The notes under the pieces are model-generated. The model was not told where the DNA came from. It did not search any database and saw nothing but the letters and a program-made list of their open reading frames with translations. A stretch of DNA of 64,000 bases from Collybiopsis luxurians FD-317 M1 (taxonomy: Eukaryota; Basidiomycota; Agaricomycetes; Agaricales; Omphalotaceae): assembly GCA_000827265.1 (NCBI GenBank), contig KN834807.1:132473-196472 (forward strand), in the 5' to 3' direction. Shown in pieces: positions 34,519 through 47,874 of the stretch; position 1 is the stretch's first letter, and each line of letters starts with the position of its first letter. Position numbers and translations under genes: made by a program.

Positions 34519-37500
34519 TCATCGGGCGTAGTATCTGGATGTAATTGTAGTTATCCTTCCCATAAAGCTGGACGACTTTGAGGGATCGTTTGAGGTAGGA
34601 TCAGACAATGTGCCACCTTCCTGGCGGTAACCGTGAGTGGCGACGGCGCCAACAATCAATGTCGGAGCTATGGGAGAAAAACTATGGGCAAAATTGGTCA
34701 GCTCTATTAACTTATGATACCCGCGTCCACTCACATTCTGGGCAATTCCTGGTCCCTACTTAACTTGGCAGAACGACTCCTGACGACAAATGAGGAAGAG
34801 CGTAAACGGCCACCGCGAATCTGAGAAAACGTGCTGAGATTATCGCGCACGAAGGTGATGGCACCATTCCAGCCCTCTCGGTCAACAGTTGAAGTAGGCA
34901 ATACCTCCGGCTTTCCGAATAAGCCAATTTTGTTGAAAAGTCTTTCAAATGGTTCGTTGGGAAGTAAACGAATGAGAGCGCCGAGCGGGATAGAGACAAA
35001 TCCAAGAGCAAGGGAAATACCCCAGACTTCGCCACCAACTCGAGTCACTTGGAATGCAGCTCCGCCGACAAACACAATCAAGATTTGGACAACAATTTCT
35101 GAGAAACAAGATCAGAACAGAGCACGGGAGACTATTGAGCAGCAAATGCGAACCGATGAGGGTGATGAGGATGAAGTACCAATTGCTTAAAATTCCTTCG
35201 AAGATATTCAATTTGCGGTCCAGTCTTCTCGAGTTCACAGAGTTGAAAATTTGAGCAAACACAAAGGTGTTGAAAACCAGGGTTTGGACTTCGGTCTCAT
35301 TATCGGTTCCGATGATACGACCTCCCAGAAAGTGGAAAACGAGAGTGATGATGATCTGGTAAGTGCTTTGAAACATGATCTGTTTGTATATGTCAACAGA
35401 GAACAACGATGCATTCTTTTTCTCCGGTATTCGACCAAGAAGGGCTTCGGACGCGGGATCGGTAGCCAGAGCAAGAGCGGCGAACGTGTCCATGATTATA
35501 GTGATCCAGAGAAGCTGAACGGCAGACAGAACAGACGCCTCTTCAGCCGAAGCAACAGCAGACACGAACGTGATAACAACAGCAGTGACGTTGGTAGAAA
35601 TCTGGAATTGCAAGAATTTCCGAACTGCATCATTGACACAACGACCCCAGATAATCGCTTTAACAATAGAGGTAAAGTTATCGTCCATGAGGATGATATC
35701 AGAGGCTTCTTTTGCTACTTCCGTTCCAGCAACGCCCATGGAGAAACCGACATGAGCAGCTTTTAAAGCAGGACCGTCGTTCGTTCCATCACCCGTGACA
35801 CCAACAAGGTTACCAATATGTTTCAACGTCTCGACGAGAATTTTTTTATCCTCAGGAGAAGACCGAGCGAGAACTTGCAGCCGAGGTACGATCTCAATCA
35901 TCTTAGGCTGAGACAGTTTACGAAAAACAGGTCCCTCCATAATAATACCGCCCCTAGTGAAAATGCCACACTGCGAAGCGATGGAGCGAGCGGTGAGAAC
36001 GTTGTCTCCAGTGCACATTTTCACGGCTACCCCCGCTCGATGACATTTGGCAACAGCGTCACGAACACCCTCGCGCAGAGGGTCCTCCAAACCAGCGATA
36101 GCGATAAGAGTGAGATCTTGAGCGAGGTCGTTGAAATCAACCTAGAAGTAACAGATCAGTATTAAAGGATTCACGAGTCGTCTAAATACACAAACTTCTC
36201 CTTCTTCGTCTACATTCATTCCCGCCGGGGGCCATTGCTCAAAGTCGCGATAGCAGACCGAGATGGTTCGAAGCATTTGGTTTGCATAGAAAATGATTGT
36301 ACGGCTGATATTGTCCGCCGCAAGCTCATCGATTTCTTGAGTCTCGATGTGGTCGCTTGTGGGCTTGTCCTGCCCTGGCCTACCGACGATAATATGTCGG
36401 GAACACTTCTTACTCAAAATTTCGCTAGCGCCCTTGACGTAGAAGCGATACTTTCCACCGGTGCTGACAACGACGCCCCTAGACTTTCGCTCGGAAGAGA
36501 ACGATATCATCTGAAGGACCTGGCCCTTCCAGCCATCTTCTTCACTGTCGCCTTCATCGTCCCCATGAGAAGAGAGCCCATAAGCTGTACGGACTTTACG
36601 GTAATCCAGCCAGTACAACTCGCTTGCGAACTTCAAAAACGCGGTTTCCGTCTTGCTACCGACGAAAACCAGCTCGCCAGTCGCCGGATCAGTGTCCTGA
36701 AACGCGGTAGAGTTTACGGCAACAGCCTCGTTGAACAGCTCTTGAACTGCGGGAGAGAGGATAGTATTCAATTGAGACTGATCCAAGGAGAAATCACGTG
36801 CACGCTTTCTCGACGGAGGTGCAGATTCGGCAGCAGCCTTGCGAGGGCTCTCTTTAGCATTCGTCCGGCCCTCATTCTCCTTCAACGTGCGAACAAATTT
36901 GGCGTGTATCCCAATAGAACCCGCGACCACGGTCATATCGTTCTGAGTCAATATCCCAGTTTTATCGGTGCATATGACAGTAGCGTTCGCCATAGTCGCG
37001 CAGGATCCAAGGACGCGAACGAGAAGCTTCTCCTTCGTCATCCTCTTTGTGGCAAACGCCAGCGCAAGTGTGACGGCCAAAGGCAAACCTAAATCCCGAA
37101 TGTTATTTTAAATGTAACAGAGTCAACTGAAAACCGACTTCACCTTCAGGAACGGCAACGACAATCAAGGTAACAGAGATGATCAGAATATTGACAAAGG
37201 CAATACCCTTTTGGCTCGCAGTTCTGACCGGTTCACCAGTGCCCAGTTGAACAAAGAATCGAATAATCAAAGCAGTGAACAGAATGAGTCCAGCAGCTGA
37301 ACCAAGTTTAGCGATGAGCTCGGCAAGATCATTGAGTTTGAGCTGAAGCGAAGTGTTTTCTGCATCACCACGAAGAGCTTGCAGAGGAAATAAAACATTA
37401 GAGACGAGGGGGGCATATGAAGAACTGGCATACCCATCATGATGCGACCGTTGAAACTCTTCTCACCGACGGCGACGACAATATACTTTCCTACACCTTC

Positions 37501-39383
37501 GATGACTTTGCTGCCCGATAAGACAAAGCAATCTGTATGCGCCGACTCGGAATGATGAACTTAAACAAAACGTAGGTAAACATCGCCGAACGCACGGAAG
37601 CAGACACTTACTATCTTTATCGTCGGCATGCTTCTTGCGCAGTGCTGACCATTCATCCCAAGAAAGCTTACAAATAGCATCACTTTCTCCCGTGGCGCCA
37701 CTTTCATCACATCTACAATTATGGCCGCTGATGAACACGCCATCGCAAGGAACAATTTCTCCAGGTTCCAAGAGCGCAATATCTCCCACTACGACTTCCT
37801 GTCGTTCAAGTTGAAGACATTACATATGGCGCAGAGGGTCAACAGACAAACCTTCACATCGACAACTTTCTCTATTCCGCCTCGAATCACCTTGACACCT
37901 CGTTCTTCATTCTTGTCGTTGAGGAGCCGGAGTTGTCTCTCTTTCTGCCAATCATTGAGGGAGCCCACGATCACCTGAGAAGGCCAAAAAAGTGGGCCAA
38001 GACAGATCAATCAGTCGGTCAGTAATACGCACTACAATCAATATGGCCACGACAATAGCAACACCTTCTACCCAATCCACCGGGGGTCCGTCATCAGGGG
38101 ATCTTGGAGTGCCTAGCCATAGTTATGAATTCTACCATACACCGGTAAGGGATGAATGAAAACAAACCAAAATCCCGGAAGAAGCCCAAAGCTAAACTGA
38201 CTACGGCCGCTATGCTGAGCAGAATCAAAATTTTATCCTTCATTGCAGTCGCCATTAATACCAGCAGTGATTTGCATTTCCTCGGGAGCACGTTTGTTCC
38301 ATAAACTTCCCTCCTCTTCTCCAAACCCGATTGAAAAGCACTAGTGGAATCAAAAGTTTGTGGGTCAAAGCTCACCGCTTCTTCGACGAGTAGGCGCACA
38401 GAAGGAGGCGAATCGCGATTGAAGATATCCCCTTCGTCCTTCTCGAGGACTGGCTGCGTGAGCACAATCGCACGCGTTATTGGAGCATGACAATGAGAAG
38501 CATCCTTCTCCGCCCCAGGCTGACCACCGAGTTCTCCAACGACACCCTGTTTCGCAGTTTCAGGCTCTCCGGTTCTGGGTGGAACACGAGGAATTGGGGG
38601 TAAAAGACCTCGCATTGGATCCACACCCAGACCCTTCAACAGACCGTTTATGCCTCCTATTCTAGCCAGGGAATCATAACTCTTGGGATCCAACATTCGC
38701 GCGAGCATGAGCGGAGTAAAGGCGTACGGAGCTGGATCCATATCATCTTCCTCTTCGAGCTGATTTTCCTTCTGGCTCTCCCAGGCATTAGTTCTATCCT
38801 CGCCTGTGGATACACGATCTTTGCCTTTACGGAATATTGCAGACGCTTCTGGCGAACGACCTTCACCAGAAGAAGGCATAGCATCAGTTGTATTTGTCCC
38901 AACCCTCCTGCGAGACGATTCAGGATCGGGCACTATGCCAGCATCTGTCATGGTAGAGACTATGCTGTTGTAAGTACCTGTACTCGCCCTTCTTCTGTGA
39001 ACGCTGGAGTTCATCAAGTCAAAAGAATTGCCACTGCTTATTGCGAACGAATGGTTGTCCCTAAGTGAAAGAGTAGATCTTTGCTCGAAATGAACAGAAG
39101 AACGGTTGGAAAGTGATGGGGAATCAAGAATAGAGGATATATCATGTAAGGAGCCATCTTCGGAAGTACCGGATGAAGAAGAGGATGAAGAGTCAGGAGC
39201 AGTTGGAGCAGATAAGTTTGTATTCAATTCGTTGGGCGAGGGAAGCGACAAAGGTGAGGGAGCCAATGGAAATGGTAAAGGGATTGAAGACGGTGAGGAG
39301 AGTGAAGGAGACGCTTTGCCGTCATTGGAGATTTTATGGCCAGGCTCCTGTATGTGGGTATCTGGAGAAGTAGGCTCAGACAT
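34519..39383 (-). CDS. P-type Ca2+-transporting ATPase (PMC1/PMCA type) with atypical DKTGI
   Basis: Multi-exon P2B-type calcium pump that exports Ca2+ from the cytosol across the vacuolar or plasma membrane. Exon 1 (39383 to about 38127) encodes a long Ser/Pro-rich N-terminal region and then LLVLMATAMKDKILILLSIA (first membrane helix). Further exons give VDWVEGVAIVVAILIVVLVG, the actuator motif SGATGESD (about 37700), and ISVTLIVVAVPEGLPLAVTL with the Ca2+-site PEGL (about 37080-37140). The nucleotide site has VGSKTETAFL and YVKGASEIL. The hinge is VTGDGTNDGPALKAAHVGFS (about 35780). Later membrane helices (LLWITIIMDTFAALALATDP) follow, and the last exon 34681-34519 ends SRYYAR. The phosphorylation motif at 36966-36952 reads DKTGI, where the family has DKTGT. 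This is either a real substitution or a sequencing error. Everything else looks intact. Confidence 0.93.
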
Positions 39384-39949
39384 AACGCCTGCGGAATGCA
39401 GTTGGAATGCAGAGGAAGAGAATCCCAGGAATTAACGCTCTGACTTTCTGTATATGTGTCAGATCTCCCGAGAAAGCTAGTTTAACGGCGCGACAGAAAG
39501 CGCTAAAGTCTAAAGACCCCGCATCACGTGAAAGCACCTGTCAGCGCTTAATTGACGAGAAATCGGTCCAAGTCCCTTCACTGTTGCCTTGCGGGCCTTC
39601 TGCGACCCCGGGGCTCTACCGCTAAGGTATACAAACTATCTACAGATACTCATTGTAATATAAAGTAGTAAAACCCCGAATTTCATGTATAACTGAATAC
39701 ATACCGGTGGACTATATCCTTGGGAAGCGGTGTGCCAAAGAAGTACCTTTGGCAGATATACTATGATATAGCCGGTGTCGGCTCGATAGCAGTACTGGTG
39801 GCAGAAATTGAAATAATTAATGAAATCCAAAAAAGGAAAGGGAGGAGAAGGAGGAAGGAGAGAGAGAGAGAGTGGACGACTTCCCGCAGCAATTAAAGCT
39901 TCAAATAAAAGATTTGGGCAAGTTCTGAAAAGATCAGAAATTGGATTAA
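39384..39949. other. Ca2+-ATPase upstream region and left edge of the transposon island
   Basis: CpG is normal up to about 39800. Then a GA microsatellite (about 39857-39872) occurs and CpG drops sharply. No gene. Confidence 0.5.
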
Positions 39950-41410
39950 TTGTTGAATTATTTGTCTTGCCGTTTCCGCAATGATTTAATTGAAGGTCCT
40001 AGTTCACATGATACTGTTGATCCTATTTTGTCCCAAGTCCACAACAATTGCAGTGTAATGCACCTGCTCCCCTTCATCCTCCAGCAGCAGACAGAACAGG
40101 AAGATGACAAACAGATGGACATGAGTGTCCTTACCCTTGCAGCCTTAGCTTCTGGGGTTTTGGAGCACAAAACTGGATGCATTCGCTGGCAGAACCCATT
40201 GCATCTTTATCTTACTTGGGCTCAGTTGATGCCAAATCCTCACTTGGAGTCACCATGGATTTGCCTTTGGAGGGGACAAGATGACCGGGCCTTTATCACC
40301 ACAATGGGCTTCAATGTTGCTACTTTTTGTTTCATTCTTGAAGGTCATGGCCATTTCGCAGATGTTTGGAACAGTACCCCTATTCCTTGCAGTGATGTCT
40401 TTATGCTGCTGTTCCTCATGCTGAAAGGAGATCATTGGATGCAGCTGGAGCTCTTGGTTTGGTTTTACATTATCTCAACTCAGCTATCCTCGAAGTACAG
40501 CTCCAACAAATTTTTGCTGTTGTCCCATCAGTCCTCACACATTATCTCTCCTTCTCTCTCGATATTCTCTTGGCTACTCTTCATAAAATGAAAGAGGCAA
40601 GGATAGCTCTGCCTGAGACTCAAGCAGAATTCACAGAGTTGTCCTCACTCATTTTTGCTCATCATTCCCTACTCAAAGGTGCATTTGGTTCAATAGATGG
40701 TCTTTCACTTCCTGCACAGGTATTGGATGATCCTGAGATTGAGAATGCCACATATAATGGCTGGAAAACAGACCACACAATCACAAATGTATTAATGTTT
40801 TCTCTGAAAGGTCAATCCTTTCCAAGCCTTTCTCTGACCCATGCAATTACTGACTTGAAGTCTCTCAGAAAGGAACTATCATTGATGCTGTTCTGAATGC
40901 TCCAGGAAACTAGCATAATGCTCATACAGCGAAGCCCATATTCCAGTGACTGCGCAATCAAGTACCTGAAGGATTTTATGTCATCTCCAACACTGCCTTT
41001 CCTCAAGGGCCTGTCAATATCAAAGGCAAGATAAAGGTGCCAATGAAAGGAGGTGAACACATCCCATCTGACCTGGCTGAGCAAGATCATATTATGGCAT
41101 TCAACTGTCAGCTGCTTTCATACCATCAGACAGCTGAATGGGGCATGAGAACTATTCAAGGTTCTTTTAGATGCCTGCGTGTACCGCTGGACATTAATTC
41201 AGATGTAGCACGCCATACATTGCTCAAAATGTGCTCTCATTTATTCAATGTACAATCTAACTGTGTTGGTATCAACCAAATTTGTACTGTATACTTACCT
41301 ACTTGGAAGGCATCAGAGGATGACTGTTCATGGGATAATTTAGGTGATATGATGTTTGGTGAAATTCAATGCAAAGATTGTGTTGCTTGATATCATGTCA
41401 TACCAATCCA
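39950..41410 (+). pseudogene. PIF/Harbinger-type DDE transposase, degenerate
   Basis: The reading moves among frames but a DDE_Tnp_4-like transposase is clear. Motifs are ICLWRGQDDRAFITTMGF, LLKGAFGSIDGLSLP (first catalytic Asp, about 40685), GFYVISNTAFPQGPVNIKGK (the second Asp is Asn here, about 40975), and LSYHQTAEWGMRTIQGSF (catalytic Glu, about 41130). The end is CLRVPLDINSDVARHTLLKM and TVYLPTWKASEDD. At least three frame changes and several stops occur. Many changes are CGN-to-TGN or CAN, for example Cys or Gln where Arg is expected, in keeping with CpG decay. It is inactive. Its partner protein remnant is at 46220-47874. Confidence 0.82.
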
Positions 41411-41499
41411 GTAGAGATGTATATTTATACAAGCATTTACTTATTTACTATTGGTTTTTGCAATCTCTTCAAAGGAGATACTAAAGAAACACTAAAGTA

Positions 41500-44400
41500 A
41501 CCTGGTTCTTGATCTCAGCGAATGCTAACTGTGTCCATTGGACCAAGCTCTGAAAGCTGTGTGGCAATGGATGTGAGATTTTCCAGATTCAGTCTGGAAG
41601 ATGAAGTAATGACTGGACCTCTCTCTGTTTCAGTATGCATATTAATGGGACAGAGAGTCAGTGAACTTGATGGGAAGACAAATATTACAAGTCCAGAATG
41701 AAATGGAGGATTGTCCTTATGGGCAGTTTTGCCTCCTCTTGTACTTCCCACAGTCCTGTTTATACTCACTTTTTTTCCCCATATATAGACTTGTCACTTC
41801 TCTTGTGATCTCCATTACTTGTGTGACCTTCTGTACATCCATGTTGCTACACTTGCCACTGTCCCATCCTGCAATCTCATCTCCTTTGTCTTGCTCCTCC
41901 TCCAAATCTCCAAATCTAGTGTGACTTACTCATTTCAATTTTCCTCAGCTGGTGTGCCACATTGGCCATGCCATTTCCTGTCATCTGTGATTGCCTTGGC
42001 CTATCTCTTGCTTCTGGATTCTGGATTCTCATTCTATTATTTCACTGTCCAATGCTTATTAGTGATGCAGTTGTTCTTTTTCCCTTGTACACCCTACTTT
42101 TCATGGCCCTTGTTTTACCTTTCTCCTTTCTTACTTCTATGTCCATTACTTTAGATCTTTCACTTCAGCACCCTGTTCTTCATCAAATTTGGCTTCTCTT
42201 CTATTTCTTTTTACCTCATTGTGGCCCCGCAACTGCGTGTTCAGCATTTCCCCATTCACTTTCCTTCTCCCACTTACTTTCCCTCTCCTGCTCACTTTCC
42301 CTTCTCCTCTTATTGCTGTTCACTTATGTCTGTTCCCCACCCATCTATTGTTGCACCTAATTTTGAAAGTATCCTGTACAATCCCTATCTTCCAATATGT
42401 GTTTACACTAATTTCCTTAATTTTAGTTCTGTAATCTTACTGGACCCTCTGTTGTGCCTCCTGTCTGTTTGAGATCTTCATTGCTTTGCCCTTGTATCTA
42501 GAGTCTGCTGCATCCAAGTGGCCAATTTTTTTATATGGGCTTTCAAATCTCACAATGTCTTGGCACCATTCTTCACTCTGTCACAGATTCTGCATTTTCA
42601 ACATCTGCAGGTTTGTCTGTGCAATTGCTCTCCTTTTTTTTTCCCCCTTTTCATGTCCTCATCTTCCTTAATCTTTAATACAGGCTTACACTGGTACCCT
42701 TGTTGTGGGTTCCATTGCTTCAAAATTTTTTATTCGTGAGACTTATGAATCCAATCTTGACCTATTTTGTTCTTTATCTTGTGTCAAATTTATTGGATTA
42801 TAGCTCCTTGAGTGTGGTTTCATCTTCTGCCCTACTGCAAATCAATGCTTGGCCTTTCCTGCTGACTATTCTTGCATCTTGACTTCACCGCATTGTTCAC
42901 CTCCCTCTGTTCACTCAATGCCTGCTCCTTCCTCCTCCGCTCATTGCAAGCCATCTCATCCTTGCACCTCTGCCTCATATGAATCATCTGAAATAGCTGA
43001 AGTCTGGTCATTTTCTGCCACTGATGGCACTAGGCCCATTCACCTCTCGCTGCCATCTTAACATTTCACTCCAGTGCATAATCATTTATTCTTCCTTCAT
43101 TTTTCTTTCATTTTTAAACTTTTGATCCTAGCTTGCATTATGAATTTCTTTTCCCACAAATCAGCATATAGCCTTTACCCCAGACTTACCTTCTATGACG
43201 GTGTCAATCTATCTCTTGACCACAATGGCGCTCATTCTCCTCATGTCACTACAGCTATTCAGAAGTGGTCAGATTGCAGTTTTCCTCTTCTTCATTGTCC
43301 ACACTTATCATGCATGCTTTCTGCTGCCACAGACTTGTCTCTTTCCTCCACTCATTGGATTGGTGATTGATCCTGCTGGGTTGTACATTTTGAATATTTG
43401 CCTGGTGGTCTTCCTCCTCCTGATTATTTGGAATTGAATAGTTGGAGTATCTATTATGGGGCACACAACTCCCATTTATCATTTATTTCTTTTTCTTTCA
43501 ACAATGTACCTGAATCCACTCAGCTGATTTTGTCAGACAATGAGGTCGCCTCTGTCAGATCCATGGTTAATCATTTTGGCCCTGAATGCCCTAGGTATAT
43601 TTCTTTTTTCTGTCTTTCTCTTTTGATTGACTTCTTGTTTTCAGTTGTTCCTCTCTCTTGTCGTGTTTACAACTTTACTGTTTCCCTGGTCATACTTCCA
43701 ACTTTTGTGCTCCTTCTATTACAAACTGTATTTTTCATCAATTCACTACTGAAGCTCCTCCTCACATCCGATGTCCATCAGTCGCTCAGCAATTTTACTC
43801 CTTTTTGGCTGTCCTTCTTGTTGATCATCTCCCTGCCTCCCTTGTTAGTGTCTTCCATTCACTCTTTGTGTTCTTTACTGATGTATTCCTATCAGCTGCA
43901 CTCTCATCTATTTTTATGCTCTCATGATGATCTTCCATGTTTAGAGGTTATTCTTTGTGTTCCATACTGCCTCTCTGACTGTCGCAATGCGGACAATATA
44001 ATGCAGCGAATAGATCATCTTCAATTCTATAGGACTTATGTAGACGTGTTGTCAGATTCTTAGTATTCACTTCTCCGCATACTGTCCCAAATCTGTCCTA
44101 TGTACCTTTTGTTACCATGTTTCATTTTTTGTTCTCCACTTGTGCAGTTGGCTTTGGTGTTTGTATAACCTCAATAAAACTTTTGCTCCTTTCAGTGATA
44201 ACTGTTCAAGAGAGATGTCAAATTCAATTGCCACTTTGGCAAATATATCACAACAATGCTTGTATGCATCATTCCTCTCCTTTTCGATGCCTACTGTGCT
44301 ATGTCCATCTTTGCCTTGTCGCTGACCGCCATTTGCCTCAATTTCTTCCTTGCCTCTTCAACATTCATTTCATCTTCATTGTCAAATGCAGATCGTTTCT

Positions 44401-45240
44401 TCAATTGAACACCTGTTTTTGTCAGCATCTTTCCGCATATCTTTGCTTTTATCCAGTTCTGTGAATTATCGTAGCTCTTTGCATTGGCATAGTGTACACC
44501 TCCTGTCTTACCTGGGTGTGACTTCCATCCAGTAAAGTCACCACTCTCAGAACCAGGAATGCATGCAATTCATGCTTCATAGGCACAGCTATGACGCTGA
44601 ATGCTACATCCACTATATTGCCTACATGTATCTTTTCTGGTTTAATATTGTGAGTCCTGCTCATTTATGTTAGCTATAATCCCCTCAATTATTTGCTGTT
44701 ACCTCTTTTCCCTGTCTTGCTCACATCTTTCTTCTCCATAGTCCACAATGTTTTCTGCGCCGTGTACAAACTGACTGTCTTCTGTATTCATGCTTGCAAT
44801 TGTTCCTTCAGGGTCCACTTCCTGTGCTGGAGGAAACCACTCCATTGTTGGTGCCTCCCACTTTGGAGTAAAGATTCAATTCCCTATCTTGAGCATTTGT
44901 CTCCCTCCATTTTCTTTGACCTTGAATCCGTCGAGCTGTCCAACTTGTCTTGCCAAAACTGCAAATATGTCAATAATCGCATCAATGTCTTCATCAAATC
45001 TCTTGCTACCAAGGCCCAAAATTGTGATGCTCTGCTTCAGATGCTGGATATGTTTGTTCTGTCCTCCAGATGTAAGTTCCTTTTTATTTTCTATTTGCTC
45101 ATTGGCACTTACTTTATCTCTGTTATGGGTGGAAGGCATTTGTCTTCTACAATTCCTTGGATGTGAAGTTGTATTTCTTCCCTTTTGTATTCTTCCCTAA
45201 GCCATGTCATTTGCCATGCCGGGGGTTCAGGTAGCTTGTG
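41500..45240. mobile_element. Degenerate CpG-free transposon sequence
   Basis: About 3.7 kb almost without CpG, T-rich on the plus strand. No complete gene. Short protein-like stretches survive on the minus strand, for example HVGNIVDVAFSVIAVPMK followed by VLRVVTLLDGSHTQ (44664-44449). On the plus strand there is FFDLESVELSNLSCQNCKYV (44918-44985). They look like decayed element-encoded proteins but I cannot name the family. Confidence 0.55.
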
Positions 45241-45451
45241 GACCTCAATAAAACTCTCCCACTGTTCAGTCTATTTCATACATAAATATGTGCATCTCTC
45301 TCTCTCTTGAGTGGGTTATTATCACTTACACTGCACAGTTCCTTTACTTGCATATGCATTGGCCTGTCTTTCACCAGGCATTCACTTTGCATTCGCAACC
45401 TGAGCACACTCTTCAGGAGTTCATGGTAATTAAAGTCGTTGACTGCTGTCA

Positions 45452-45666
45452 CATCAGGAAAATTACCTTTTGCCCAGGCTGCCCAGAGGTCTCTGGAGAC
45501 ACCCCCAAAATCCTAGGGACCCCAGGAATCTCTCAGATCTCTCCTAGAGTCTTTTGGAGCTTTGAGATTGCTCTGGGGTCTTTCAGGGTCCCTGGGGATC
45601 CCTAGGAATTAGGGGGTGTCTCCAGAGATCTTTGGGAAGCCTGGGCCCAGGGCATTTTTCCTGATG
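45452..45666. mobile_element. 215-bp MITE (copy 2)
   Basis: Left end CATCAGGAAAATTACC, right end (reverse complement) CATCAGGAAAAATGCC. About 68 bp of inverted match run through CTCTGGAGACACCCCC. Same length as the copies at 26647 and 59255 and near-identical to the latter. Confidence 0.9.
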
Positions 45667-46219
45667 CACCTCTTTCTCAACAAGCACGTCCATAGCAAGA
45701 CATTGTTTTATGTGCTCAAAGTCAGTATGGAACTACTTGCAATGGTTCAGCTGCCTGACTGCCATGATGACCTCCAGAGTTATATCCTTTGCGCCAATAC
45801 AAAGTCCAAGGAGAGGGGGTTGAAGGGGTCTGTGGTCATTCTGGTGGTATGTGAGGAAGTAGTGGTGTGGCACAAATTGTCTGTCACTTTTGATTTCAAT
45901 ATTTGGGAGGTATTGGATGAAGACAAGAAGTGGAAGAGGGACTTGATCAAAAGCTTGAATGAAGGGCTTGTTGTGTAACTCTATCTGTATTTATCAATGT
46001 GATTTGTCATGATTGCCTCCTGCTGTACTCATACATGCCATGCACGCAGCACAATGGCCCACCCCACAAGTGCTGTTATCATGGTCTACAAAGGTCAGAG
46101 AGGAAGAGCCTAGTTCCTGCAATAGGCTTGAATAAGAGATTAATTGTTTAGGAGGAGCGGGTGGCAAAAAAATAGGTGTAGCACTGTGTGAGCATGGACA
46201 AGTATAAGTAGGATAGTCT

Positions 46220-47874
46220 AGAGCAGAAGTTTGATCACAGCTGTGGGAATGGTAGCGGTGGTGTGAGTATCAGTGAGAATGAGACTGCAAACAATGCTGA
46301 CAGTGATGGTGATAGCTGTGTGAGTAAGAGTGGGAAGGAGAGTAGGAGCAAGAACAGGAACATGAATATTGCTGTTGATGACAAGATTCAAGGCAGACAA
46401 GTTGGAGTTCCAATTCATGAACCCAAGCTTCAGCCTGTTCTCAATGCCTTTGCTCCTCATGAAGCTGGGCCTGAAGGTTCTAGAGATAGATGAGCTGGAA
46501 GTTGTGAGTAGCCCACTCATTATCTTGTTGCTGCTGCACTGCTGGGTCAAGCTGAGCACTAATTTGATTAAGAATATTTGTTGCCCAGTTTCTCCAAGGT
46601 TTTGGACATAATGGCACTTCAGTTCTGAAGGCCTTCATGAGAACTGTTTCCTGCTTCTCTTTGCCCTTTTCCTTTACCTTCATCATCTTTCTGTCTGATC
46701 CCTCAACAATCTCATCATCATCATCCTCTGACTGAAATTCTGGCTCATCTTGAACCTTCCCCACTGCAGACCTCTCATTAATTGCATCTTCTGCTTCCAG
46801 AGCAACAGTTAGCATTTCTACTCACTTGGCAGAGCTAGTTGGTTTTGTTTTTGCAGTTTTGACAAGCTGGAGTTGCAGTAAGTGATTCACAAGCAAAACT
46901 CATGAAATTGGAGTCTTACCTGATTAAACTTTATACTAAAAGGCTGCCTCTCTCTTTCTGGGTCCCTCACCTTTGCCCACTTGTTATACTCCTCAGTAAC
47001 CTGCTTTGATCCATTCATACCAATAGGCATTATCTTCAATACCAAATCAACCAACTTTCAACACTCTGTATCAGTATATGCTAATGCCCCTTTGGTTTGT
47101 CCTTTTTTTTTCACAGGCTGCTCACTCTCACTCTCTCCTGTGTCACCCACATTGTCCTTTTGCCCATGCTTCTTCTTACTTTTTCCTTCCTTTGCCTGCT
47201 TACTCACTCTTCCTTCCTTCAGCTTTGATCTTGCAGTTGCTGTGACCTTTGTCAGTGTAGGAAATTGCAGATCTGGTGTAATTGTGTGCAGACTAGGAGG
47301 GGGTTGATATAGATTGGCTGCATTTTCTTGTGGGAATGGGGCACTGGAATTGTCAGGAAGCATGGGTCCTTGGTGATGGTGCTTTTGCCTGACACATCTG
47401 AATGTGTTTAATATAGGCACTGCCTGGTAAGGATGAGAACAAATAGGTGAGTATGCAAAGCAAATCCACAAATATTGTCTTTGCCATCAAATTTTCCTGT
47501 AGCACTGCAGGATCCTTTTCCCTGTTATGAGCATGGGTCATAGGAGGGAGAGGAAGACCAGGAGCACAAGCAAAACCAGGAGTGGGAGGAAGACCAGGAG
47601 CATAAGGAAGCCCAAGAGCATGAGGAAGCCCAGGAACACAAGGAAAACTCGGAGGGTGGGGAAGACCAGGAGGGTGAGAGGGAATGTACTGATGTAGCCT
47701 TGGGCAGTGAGGAGGTGGATGAGGAAGACCTGGAGGCAGATACATTGAGTGGCCAGGACCAGGGATGGGCAAAGAACAGTGTCCTGGCATTGGAATTTGC
47801 TGACTATTGGTATGCTGATCACTTTCCATTGGAGAACTGTCCATATTGATATTCTGTTCAGACATTGTTGCCAA
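46220..47874 (-). pseudogene. Harbinger partner: Myb/SANT-like DNA-binding protein, degenerate
   Basis: Begins near 47865 (MSEQNINMDSSPMESDQHTN). A Pro/Leu-rich segment of PGLPHPP-type repeats follows, then a basic linker (KEGRVSKQAKEGKSKKKHGQ). The Myb/SANT-like core is LVDLVLKIMPIGMNGSKQVT and EEYNKWAKVRDPERERQPFS (about 47070-46930). A TGA interrupts just before the core (TEC-stop-KLVDL), where Arg (CGA) is expected. A further exon (46815-46480) is acidic (PEFQSEDDDDEIVEGSD) and then ATNILNQISAQLDPAVQQQQ. PIF/Harbinger elements normally encode such a protein beside the transposase; here it lies on the opposite strand, 5 kb away, after later insertions. Confidence 0.7.
47538..47800. repeat. 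Degenerate tandem repeat coding Pro-Gly-Leu-Pro
   Basis: Imperfect units of about 24-30 bp (AGGAAGACCAGGAGCA type) that encode the proline-rich stretch of the Myb/SANT-like remnant. Confidence 0.7.

Noticed and set aside
36235..37092. 285-codon plus-strand open frame inside the Ca2+-ATPase
   Set aside because: It is antisense to an exon with clear P-type ATPase motifs and has no resemblance of its own.
41819..44063. Hydrophobic plus-strand open frames (many Leu/Phe/Ser)
   Set aside because: They look like membrane proteins only because the DNA is T-rich and CpG-free; frames change every 200-300 bp and no family fits.
47545..47760. CRISPR-like array
   Set aside because: The spaced AGGAAGACCAGGAG words are imperfect coding repeats of a proline-rich segment in a eukaryotic transposon gene.
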